From Mycoplasmatota bacterium (GTDB lineage: Bacteria; Bacillota_I; Bacilli_A; Izemoplasmatales; Izemoplasmataceae): 17,932 nt of DNA. How positions within the stretch are numbered: the first letter of the stretch is position 1; each line of letters begins with the position of its first letter. The stretch is from NCBI GenBank assembly GCA_030641535.1, contig DAOWHG010000050.1, forward strand, positions 1 to 17,932, in the 5' to 3' direction. Below the pieces are notes generated by a model. That model was not told the DNA's origin and searched no databases. It was given only the letters and a program-made list of their open reading frames with translations. Made by a program: the position numbers and the translations under genes. Positions 1 to 6,257 of this stretch are shown here, one piece after another.

Positions 1-1940
1 ATGATGTAGTTTGGCGAAAAGATGGAACAAGTTTTAGCGTTGAGTATTCAACAAAGCCTCAAATGAAAGACGGAAAAATCGTTGGTGCTGTTGCAATCTT
101 TAAAGATATCACTCAAAGCAAAATTGCTAGTAATATGCTTGAGTATGAGAAAAATAAAGCACAAAGATATTTAGATGTGGTTGGAGTTATGATTATAGCA
201 TTAGATACCTCAGGAAATATTTCGCTAATTAACGAAAAAGGTTGTGAAATACTTGGTCTTGAAGAAGATAAACTTATAGGCATGAACTGGTTTGATAATT
301 TCATTCCAGGAGCCATATCAGAGCAAATAAAGGAAGTATTTAGAAATGTTTTTACTAAACAAGTGGAATTTGCTAGTCAATACGAAAACACAATTATTAA
401 TGCCAAAGGAGAAGAGCGATTTATTTATTGGAATAATACAATTTTACATGATAAAGATGATAATATAATTGGAATAATAAGTTCTGGGCAAGACATTACC
501 GAAAGTAAGAAAGCAAGTAATAAGTTAATTGAATCAGAAGAAAGATTGTCTCTTGCTCATAAGATTGCTAAAATTGGATCATGGGAATATGAGGTTGAAA
601 GTCGCATGATGTGGGGATCAAAAGAAGCATTTGAAATATATGAGCTAGAAAGAACATCTGAGTTTTTGAAAGTGTCATTTGTTCAAGAGATGATGAGTCC
701 AAAAGATGTTGAAAAACTACATCTTGCAATGGTTAATTTAGTTGATAATAATACGCCTTATAATGTTGAATATAAACTTAATTGTAAGAGTGGGAAAACA
801 AAATATATTAACTCAAAGGCTACTTTGATTCTTGATAATAACGGGAAACCTGAAAAAGCTATTGGAGTTATTCATGATATTACAGACTTGAAATTGAAGG
901 AAATTGAACTTGAATATGCTGCAAATAATGATTTTTTAACTGGGTTACATAACAGAAGATTTTACGAAGATAATCTCCCAGATTATGATATAGAAGAAAA
1001 CTATCCATTAACAATTGTAATGGCAGATATTAATGGTCTTAAATTGATTAATGACGCTTTTGGACATTTAGCTGGAGATGAATTACTCATAGACGCCGCA
1101 AAAGTAATTATGGATTCTTGTAGAAAAGAAGATTTAATCGCAAGAATTGGTGGAGATGAGTTTGTTATTGCTATGCCAAATACTTGTGAAGAGGATGCAG
1201 AAAAAATCATTGGAAAAATCAACAAATCTGCAGAATTAATAAATATTCAATCAATACCTTTGTCAATATCATTTGGATATAAAACTAAGAATAATATAAG
1301 TGAGGATATTCAAGATGTTTATCGAAGTGCAGAAGATCTAATGTACCGTGAAAAATTGTTAGAAATTCCTTCAATGAGAAGTGGAGCTATTGAAACAATT
1401 CTGAGCACTTTATATGAAAAGGATAAAAATTCTGAAGTTCATTCAAGAAGTGTATCACTCTTAAGCGAGAGAATAGCGAAAGCAAACGGAATGAACAGAC
1501 AAGACATTGCGGAAGTTAAGACTGCTGGATTACTTCATGATATTGGTAAGATTGTTATATCTTTAGATATTATTAATAAGAAAGGTAAACTTACTCCAGC
1601 AGAATATGAAACAATGAAGAACCATCCTGAAATTGGATTTAGAATTCTCAATTCAACACAGGATATGAGAGGAATATCTAATATAGTTCTAAGTCACCAT
1701 GAGAGATGGGACGGAAAAGGTTATCCTCGTGGAATTACGTCAAAAGAAATACCACTTAAATCTAGAATTATATCTATAGCTGATGCTTTTGATGCGATGA
1801 CTAGCGAAAGAACTTATCGTGAGATTTTTTCAAATAATGAAGCATTGAAAGAAATAGTTGTAAATGCAGGTACTCAATTTGATCCTGAACTTGCAAAAGT
1901 ATTTGAGAAAAATTTCGATGATATAATTAAAGATTTATAA
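1..1940 (+). CDS. PAS-GGDEF-HD-GYP cyclic-di-GMP sensor protein, 5' truncated by window edge
   Basis: This is probably a bifunctional sensor that makes and/or degrades cyclic di-GMP. The frame is open to the left edge: the codons before the Met at 63 read as the end of a PAS domain (VVWRKDG...), so the true start lies outside. Counting from that Met, the order is the tail of one PAS (to about 20), PAS at about 32-150, PAS at about 158-280, GGDEF at about 285-432 and HD-GYP at about 440-620. The GGDEF motif is at 363-367, preceded by RKED, an intact RxxD inhibitory I-site at the usual spacing. The HD dyad is at 492-493 and HHERWDGKGYP at 545-555, so both catalytic domains look complete. No membrane segment is visible in the part present. 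The gene is followed by a strong terminator and appears monocistronic or last in its unit. The signal sensed cannot be told from sequence. Confidence 0.93.
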   Translation, partial: DVVWRKDGTSFSVEYSTKPQMKDGKIVGAVAIFKDITQSKIASNMLEYEKNKAQRYLDVVGVMIIALDTSGNISLINEKGCEILGLEEDKLIGMNWFDNFIPGAISEQIKEVFRNVFTKQVEFASQYENTIINAKGEERFIYWNNTILHDKDDNIIGIISSGQDITESKKASNKLIESEERLSLAHKIAKIGSWEYEVESRMMWGSKEAFEIYELERTSEFLKVSFVQEMMSPKDVEKLHLAMVNLVDNNTPYNVEYKLNCKSGKTKYINSKATLILDNNGKPEKAIGVIHDITDLKLKEIELEYAANNDFLTGLHNRRFYEDNLPDYDIEENYPLTIVMADINGLKLINDAFGHLAGDELLIDAAKVIMDSCRKEDLIARIGGDEFVIAMPNTCEEDAEKIIGKINKSAELINIQSIPLSISFGYKTKNNISEDIQDVYRSAEDLMYREKLLEIPSMRSGAIETILSTLYEKDKNSEVHSRSVSLLSERIAKANGMNRQDIAEVKTAGLLHDIGKIVISLDIINKKGKLTPAEYETMKNHPEIGFRILNSTQDMRGISNIVLSHHERWDGKGYPRGITSKEIPLKSRIISIADAFDAMTSERTYREIFSNNEALKEIVVNAGTQFDPELAKVFEKNFDDIIKDL

Positions 1941-1955
1941 GAAGAAAATTACATG

Positions 1956-1996
1956 ATAATAATCCACCTCGCAAAGACGTGGATTATTATTTTCTA
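1956..1996 (+). terminator. Intrinsic terminator after the c-di-GMP gene
   Basis: A perfect 12-bp stem (ATAATAATCCAC at 1956-1967 with GTGGATTATTAT at 1979-1990) has an 11-nt loop and runs into a T-rich tail. It lies 15 nt after the stop codon. Confidence 0.85.
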
Positions 1997-2116
1997 TCTG
2001 GTATAATAATTTGAGTAATCGATTGATATTATATACGAAATGATGACTGTTTCAGTTAACAGTTAAGGTTATGAAAAACTGAATTAATATATACTAATAT
2101 GTATGGAATATTACTC

Positions 2117-2137
2117 TAAATAAAATAAAATAAAATA
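2117..2137 (+). repeat. Short tandem TAAAA repeat, possible UP element
   Basis: About four copies of TAAAA sit directly upstream of the candidate promoter. If transcription starts near 2178, the tract lies at about -61 to -41, where an AT-rich UP element binds the RNA polymerase alpha subunit. The UP role is inference from position. Confidence 0.45.
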
Positions 2138-2162
2138 GTTTTAGTGAAAAACATTATTGAAA

Positions 2163-2171
2163 TGATATAAT
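2163..2171 (+). promoter_or_regulatory. Extended -10 promoter of the EF-G-like gene
   Basis: TG at 2163-2164, one base, then a perfect TATAAT at 2166-2171. No good -35 hexamer is visible at 16-18 nt, which is tolerated by extended -10 promoters. Confidence 0.55.
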
Positions 2172-2219
2172 GAAGTTAAGTCAAAAAAAATAGAGAGTAT
2201 TTTAAGGAGGATTTATGAG

Positions 2220-4301
2220 ATGAAACAATACGACATCGAACACTTACGTACCATCGCTGTTATAGGGCATCCGGGTTCTGGGAAGACATCATTTATGGAG
2301 TCTGTTCTGCATATAACAGGTGCTAAACCGAAAAAAGGTAATGTGGATGACAAAAATACAACATCTGATTATCTAGTTGAAGAGAAAAAACATTTATCAT
2401 CAATTTCTACTAGTTTAATTCCTGTAGAATATGAAGGGTATAAATTCAACTTTTTGGATACACCAGGAAATAGAGAATTAGTTAGTGAAGTTTACCAAGC
2501 ACTTTCTGTAGTTAAAGGTGCTATCTTAATGATTGACGGAAGTAAAGGTATCGATATCGGTACTGAACAAGTTTTAGCAGACTTGAGTGAACTAAATATT
2601 CCAACTATTATATTTATTAATAAAATGGATAAAGAGAATATCAAATTTGAAGAATTAATTGATACATTACATAATATGATAGGAAATCAAGCTGTGCCTT
2701 TTTTATGGCCAATAGTTGAAGATGGTGATTTCAAAGGTTACGTTGATTTAGTAGATATGAAAACACGTGTTTTAGAAGGGCAAAAAATAATTGATAAACC
2801 TATGCCTGATTATTTATCTGATAAAGTAGAAGAGTTAAGAGAAAAGATTTTTGAATCTGTTGCTGAAACTTCTGAAGAATTACTAGATAAATATTTTGGA
2901 GGAGAAGAATTAACGTATAAAGAAATCTGTGGAGGTCTTCGACAAGGTGTTCTTTCTGGAGATTTAAAACCAATAGTTTTTGGATCACTAAAACAAGATA
3001 TTGGTGTTTTAGATATTCTTGAAATGATTGCTAAGTTTATGCCTGCACCAAATGATCTTAAGCCAATAATTGGTAAAGATCCAAAAACAGGTGAATCTTT
3101 TGAACGTAAGACTACTGATGAAGAACCATTCTCAGCTTATGTATTCAAAACAACTATTGATCCATTTGTAGGAACAATGAACCTTATAAAAGTATATTCA
3201 GGAACATTGGAAAGTGGACAAAAAGTAACTGTTACTAATACAAATAATACAGTTAAGATAGGATCGATTTCTCTGTTAAGAGGTAAAGAGCAAATTGATA
3301 CTGACATGCTTCGCGCTGGTGATATTGGAGTAGTCACAAAAATTGATGAGATTTATACAGGATGTACAATCGCAGATCCTAAAAATCAAATCGTTTATGA
3401 GGGACCAGGATTCCCTTCACCTACTATTTATATCGCAGTTAAACCTAAAAACAAAAAAGATGAAGATAAAATTTCTTCAGCACTTAATAAATTAATAATT
3501 GAAGACCCATCTTTTGAATATAAAAGAAATAGAGAAACTGCTCAACTATTAATTGGTGGGCAAGGGATGAACCATATTAAATTTATTTTAGAAAAACTTA
3601 AGAATATGTTTAAAGTTGAAGTTGATCAATTAGAACAAAAAATCGTGTATCGTGAAACTATTAAGAAAAAAGTAGAAGTAGACGGGCGACACAAAAAACA
3701 ATCTGGTGGATCAGGACAATTTGGTGTTGTTAAAATGATTTTCGAACCAGTAGATCCTAATAAAATAGATTTTGAATTTGATGAAAAAATTCATGGTGGA
3801 TCAGTTCCTAAGGGATACTTCCCTGCAGTTGAAAAGGGATTAATAGATGTATTCCAAAAAGGTCCTCTTGCTGGATTCCCAGTAATCGGTATTAAAGCGA
3901 CATTAATCGATGGTTCTTATCATGCAGTTGACTCAAATGAGATTTCATTTAAACTTGCTGCTGCAGTAGCGTTCAAGAATGCTATAAAAACTTGTATTCC
4001 AACATTGCTAGAACCAACAATGAAACTTGAAATCGTAGTTAAAGATGATTATGTTGGAGATGTTATGGGAGATATCAATAGAAGACGTGGACAAGTCTTA
4101 GGTATGGAACCGCTTAATAACGGAAGACAAAAAATTATCGCAGAATGTCCAGAAGCAGAAATTATGAGTTATACTATAGACCTTATGGCAATGACTCAAG
4201 GAACAGGTGCATTCCAACGTGAATTTGTGCGTTATGATGAAGTTCCTACTCATATGTTAGATAACGTTCTTAAACAGTTACAAGAGGATGATGAAAAATA
4301 A
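2220..4301 (+). CDS. Elongation factor G-like GTPase (divergent EF-G paralogue)
   Basis: A 693-residue translational GTPase with the full EF-G domain order: G domain (about 1-280), II (310-390), III (405-480), IV (485-600) and V (605-690). The P-loop is GHPGSGKTS at 16-24 and NKMD is at 134-137. The switch II motif is DTPGN at 80-84, so Asn84 replaces the catalytic His of EF-G and EF-Tu. The domain III GxGELHLE signature is degraded to GMNHIKF, and the G5 motif reads GSL rather than GSA. This places it in the EF-G-like/EF-G2 paralogue family rather than the main translocase FusA; members usually carry Tyr at the His position. Its role is unknown. AGGAGG at 2205-2210 is 9 nt before the ATG; an earlier ATG at 2215 opens only a two-codon frame. 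The gene is monocistronic. Confidence 0.9.
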   Translation: MKQYDIEHLRTIAVIGHPGSGKTSFMESVLHITGAKPKKGNVDDKNTTSDYLVEEKKHLSSISTSLIPVEYEGYKFNFLDTPGNRELVSEVYQALSVVKGAILMIDGSKGIDIGTEQVLADLSELNIPTIIFINKMDKENIKFEELIDTLHNMIGNQAVPFLWPIVEDGDFKGYVDLVDMKTRVLEGQKIIDKPMPDYLSDKVEELREKIFESVAETSEELLDKYFGGEELTYKEICGGLRQGVLSGDLKPIVFGSLKQDIGVLDILEMIAKFMPAPNDLKPIIGKDPKTGESFERKTTDEEPFSAYVFKTTIDPFVGTMNLIKVYSGTLESGQKVTVTNTNNTVKIGSISLLRGKEQIDTDMLRAGDIGVVTKIDEIYTGCTIADPKNQIVYEGPGFPSPTIYIAVKPKNKKDEDKISSALNKLIIEDPSFEYKRNRETAQLLIGGQGMNHIKFILEKLKNMFKVEVDQLEQKIVYRETIKKKVEVDGRHKKQSGGSGQFGVVKMIFEPVDPNKIDFEFDEKIHGGSVPKGYFPAVEKGLIDVFQKGPLAGFPVIGIKATLIDGSYHAVDSNEISFKLAAAVAFKNAIKTCIPTLLEPTMKLEIVVKDDYVGDVMGDINRRRGQVLGMEPLNNGRQKIIAECPEAEIMSYTIDLMAMTQGTGAFQREFVRYDEVPTHMLDNVLKQLQEDDEK

Positions 4302-4308
4302 TTAAACA

Positions 4309-4356
4309 AAACCGTATATCTTAAGGTAGTAATACCTAGATATACGGTTTTTATTT
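4309..4356. terminator. Bidirectional terminator between convergent EF-G-like and TSUP genes
   Basis: Outer stem AAACCGTATATC (4309-4320) pairs perfectly with GATATACGGTTT (4339-4350). An inner AGGTA/TACCT stem (4324-4328 with 4333-4337) closes on a 4-nt loop. T-rich tails lie on both strands, so it can serve both genes. Confidence 0.85.
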
Positions 4357-4357
4357 A

Positions 4358-5122
4358 TTAATTTATAAAAAAGTGAACAACAACCAAAGATAAGCCATAA
4401 ATAATTAAGAAAGATCCGATTAATCTATTCAATTTAATTTCATTGATTTTATTAGCATATCTACTAGCTAGGTTTGCACCAATAAAGGCTGCAATACAAG
4501 TGGTTATCAAAGGTAGAAGAATTGTTCCACCAATCACAATATGTGTAACTGCACCAACTAATGCTACACCTGTCATTATGAAGACACTTGTTCCAATTCC
4601 TTTTTTTAGGTTATATCCTAGAAGCATTGTGAGAACTGCGAGCATAGATAGTCCTCCACCTGCACCAAAATATCCGCTTATCATTCCAATTACAGCACCC
4701 CAAAGTATTGTTTGTACTACTAGCCACTTTCCTTGTCTTAGTAATACGTTATGAGATCTGTTTTTAACTGGATATATAATAAATCTTAATCCTAACAAGA
4801 AAACAAAAACGTTAATAGTTGTTTTTAAAGTTAAGGGGTTTGTGAATGAAGATAAATAGCTAGCTAAGATAGCGAATAAAATAACACTTATAGCCATAAT
4901 TGATCCGTTCTTTAAATCAATATTCTTATTTTTTATGTAGGTTGATGCGCTTGTAGCTGAAGCTAACACATCACTAGCAAGTGCTATACCAATTGCAGTA
5001 TATGGATCCATTCCTAACATTGTTGCAAATAAAGGAGCAATGATAGTTGCAGCACTAAGACCCACAAGACCTGTTGCAATACCTGCGATGAGTCCTCCAA
5101 TTAAATAAATTAGTAATTCCAT
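4358..5122 (-). CDS. TSUP family (TauE/SafE) membrane transporter
   Basis: A 254-residue, very hydrophobic protein with about eight membrane segments and the internal two-fold repeat typical of the TauE/SafE family. The first half begins LIAGIATGLVGLSAATI near the N-terminus; the second half begins at the glycine-rich MISGYFGAGGGLSML. Family members move sulfite, sulfoacetate, taurine-derived or other small organic or sulfur anions across the cytoplasmic membrane. The substrate cannot be read from this sequence and no sulfur-metabolism gene is adjacent. Length is normal for the family. The start has AGGGGG about 6 nt upstream. It is transcribed alone, divergent from the SnoaL-like gene and convergent with the EF-G-like gene. 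Confidence 0.88.
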   Translation of the reverse strand: MELLIYLIGGLIAGIATGLVGLSAATIIAPLFATMLGMDPYTAIGIALASDVLASATSASTYIKNKNIDLKNGSIMAISVILFAILASYLSSFTNPLTLKTTINVFVFLLGLRFIIYPVKNRSHNVLLRQGKWLVVQTILWGAVIGMISGYFGAGGGLSMLAVLTMLLGYNLKKGIGTSVFIMTGVALVGAVTHIVIGGTILLPLITTCIAAFIGANLASRYANKINEIKLNRLIGSFLIIYGLSLVVVHFFIN

Positions 5123-5149
5123 ATTTTCCCCCTAACTATACTTATGAAC

Positions 5150-5177
5150 ATTATACTACTAAAATAATATTCTTCAA
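5150..5177 (-). promoter_or_regulatory. Promoter of the TSUP permease gene
   Basis: Read on the minus strand: TTGAAG (5177-5172), a 16-nt spacer, then a perfect TATAAT (5155-5150), about 28 nt before the start codon. Confidence 0.6.
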
Positions 5178-5188
5178 AATTTGTCTTT

Positions 5189-5218
5189 TTGTGACTAGCT
5201 AAATTGTGGTATTATATA
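5189..5218 (+). promoter_or_regulatory. Promoter of the SnoaL-mscL unit
   Basis: TTGTGA at 5189-5194 is followed by TG-G-TATTAT (extended -10, hexamer 5210-5215, 15-nt spacer) or alternatively TATATA at 5213-5218 (18-nt spacer). It lies back to back with the permease promoter. Confidence 0.45.
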
Positions 5219-5251
5219 GTAGAGAAAATAATGAATGAGAGTGTGATAAAT

Positions 5252-5650
5252 ATGAGTTTAGATAAAAAGATAGTTACTGACTTTTTTAAAGAAGTATATA
5301 ATTTACGTAATTTTGATTATATTCTAGAGTACTATGCAAACGATTATTATGAGCACCGTGGCGCTGGAGCTAGAACTAATAAGGAAGCTATTAAAATTAC
5401 TAAGATGGCATGCCAAATTTTTCCTGATCTAAGCGTTAGCATTGAAGATGTTATTGAAGATGGGGACTTAATCGCAGTAAGAGCAATATTTTCAGGAACA
5501 CATACATTGACATATATTGATGCTCCTCCGACAAACAAACATATTGAATGGGAAGCAATGGAGTTCTTTAGAATGAAAGATAATATAATAGTTGAATCAT
5601 GGGGGTCATGGCCAAATTATGACATCTTAGTGATGCTAAAACAGAAGTAG
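5252..5650 (+). CDS. SnoaL-like / ester cyclase family protein (NTF2 fold)
   Basis: A small soluble protein, 132 residues from the chosen ATG, resembling SnoaL-like polyketide cyclase/ester cyclase proteins with a cone-shaped NTF2 fold. Supporting features are the N-terminal helix with NLRNFDYILEYYANDYYEHR, the central FPDLSVSIEDVIEDGDLIAVRAIFSGTH strand pair, the PPTNK loop, and the closing EFFRMKDNIIVESWGSW segment. The family includes enzymes and many proteins of unknown function, so no reaction is assigned. Three in-frame starts exist: TTG 5204 overlaps the -10 region and is unlikely; ATG 5231 has a weak site; ATG 5252 is preferred because MSLDKK begins where family members begin and GAGTGTGAT lies just upstream. 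The stop is 15 nt before mscL, so the two are probably cotranscribed. Confidence 0.8.
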   Translation: MSLDKKIVTDFFKEVYNLRNFDYILEYYANDYYEHRGAGARTNKEAIKITKMACQIFPDLSVSIEDVIEDGDLIAVRAIFSGTHTLTYIDAPPTNKHIEWEAMEFFRMKDNIIVESWGSWPNYDILVMLKQK

Positions 5651-5665
5651 GGAGAGGAAGATAAT

Positions 5666-6055
5666 ATGAAAAAATTTATAAACGAATTTAAAATATTCAT
5701 TAATAGAGGTAATATTTTAGACCTCGCAGTAGCGGTTGTTGTAGGGAGTGCCTTCACTAAGATAATTAATAGTTTTGTAAAAGATATCTTAACTCCAATG
5801 ATTAGTTTAGTTTTAGGAGAAGAAGGATTTGAAAACTTTAAGTATGTAATAACTGAAGCTAATGAAACAGAAGGTATTGTAGAAAACGCAATTTATTATG
5901 GAAGATTTATTCAGAATTCCTTAGATTTTCTAATAGTTGCGGTAGTAATATTTATTATGATAAAAATAGTAAATAAGGTTAGAGAAGAGTTAGAAGAAAT
6001 AATTGAAGACATTGTAGATGATTTTACCGAAGATGAAGGAAAAATTGTAGAATAA
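5666..6055 (+). CDS. mscL: Large-conductance mechanosensitive channel MscL
   Basis: A 129-residue pore-forming subunit of the homopentameric emergency-release channel, which opens under membrane tension during osmotic downshock. The N-terminal amphipathic helix is followed by the family signature RGNILDLAVAVVVGSAF and the rest of TM1 (about 14-48). A short periplasmic loop with many acidic residues follows, then TM2 (about 82-105, LDFLIVAVVIFIMIKIVNKV) and an acidic C-terminal helix (EELEEIIEDIVDDF). Length is normal (128-150 typical). A purine-rich site GGGAGAGGAAG at 5650-5660 overlaps the previous stop codon. It is probably the second gene of a two-gene unit. The strongly acidic tail differs from the mixed-charge tail of E. 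coli MscL, but the pore signature is intact. Confidence 0.95.
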   Translation: MKKFINEFKIFINRGNILDLAVAVVVGSAFTKIINSFVKDILTPMISLVLGEEGFENFKYVITEANETEGIVENAIYYGRFIQNSLDFLIVAVVIFIMIKIVNKVREELEEIIEDIVDDFTEDEGKIVE

Positions 6056-6078
6056 TATACTTAAGTATTTAGTAGAAG

Positions 6079-6100
6079 ATATTCAATTTTTTTTGAATAT
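6079..6100 (+). terminator. Weak AT-rich hairpin after mscL
   Basis: ATATTCAA (6079-6086) pairs with TTGAATAT (6093-6100) around a T6 loop. It is AT-only apart from one pair and weaker than the hairpin just downstream, so it may be an accessory structure. Confidence 0.35.
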
Positions 6101-6134
6101 TTTATATGCAGATATTTGTAAAATGGTCTGTTTG

Positions 6135-6166
6135 AGGGTTCACTAATGAGTGAATCCTTTTTTTTT
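6135..6166 (+). terminator. Intrinsic terminator of the SnoaL-mscL unit
   Basis: AGGGTTCACT (6135-6144) pairs with AGTGAATCCT (6149-6158), with one G-T wobble and a 4-nt loop, followed by an uninterrupted T run to 6166. Confidence 0.85.
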
Positions 6167-6190
6167 GTAATAAAAAGTGAAACATTACTC

Positions 6191-6219
6191 TTGACAAAAG
6201 ATGATAGTTAATATATAGT
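6191..6219 (+). promoter_or_regulatory. Near-consensus promoter of the RND-TetR operon
   Basis: Perfect -35 TTGACA at 6191-6196, a 17-nt spacer, and TATAGT at 6214-6219. This is the best sigma-A-type promoter in the window, fitting a strong promoter held down by a repressor. Confidence 0.75.
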
Positions 6220-6220
6220 A

Positions 6221-6244
6221 ATGTAAGTTATCACTAACATACAT
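6221..6244. promoter_or_regulatory. Candidate operator palindrome for the operon's TetR repressor
   Basis: Left arm ATGTAAGTTA (6221-6230) and right arm TAACATACAT (6235-6244) match as inverted repeats at 9 of 10 positions around a TCAC centre. The site begins one base after the -10 and ends just before the ribosome binding site, covering the likely start of transcription. The TetR gene is the last gene of the same operon, so autorepression is the natural inference. Binding is not shown by sequence alone. Confidence 0.55.
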
Positions 6245-6257
6245 GAGGAGGAATTTT

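Larger units (their letters stand above)
1991..2205 (+). other. Intergenic region upstream of the EF-G-like gene
   Basis: No credible gene is seen here. It holds a promoter-like extended -10 (TG then TATAAT at 2002-2007). A tandem heptamer CAGTTAA lies at 2053-2059 and 2060-2066, inside an inverted repeat TTCAGTT (2051-2057) / AACTGAA (2077-2083). A TAAAA-type short tandem repeat lies at 2117-2137. Nothing matches a riboswitch or RNA family that I recognise. Confidence 0.5.

Noticed and set aside
2040..2110. Possible riboswitch or structured RNA upstream of the EF-G-like gene
   Set aside because: Only one short 7-bp inverted repeat is present; no conserved core of a c-di-GMP, T-box or other riboswitch was recognised.
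5204..5230. TTG start giving a 148-residue SnoaL-like protein
   Set aside because: The TTG lies within the promoter's -10 region and has no ribosome binding site.
6182..6224. ACATTAC (6182-6188) / GTAATGT (6218-6224) inverted repeat flanking the RND promoter
   Set aside because: Only 7 bp per arm and 29 bp apart; the compact palindrome at 6221-6244 is a far better operator candidate.
6243..6257. Upstream ATG extending the first RND gene by five codons
   Set aside because: It lies immediately before the AGGAGG ribosome binding site and would translate through it; ATG 6258 has correct spacing.
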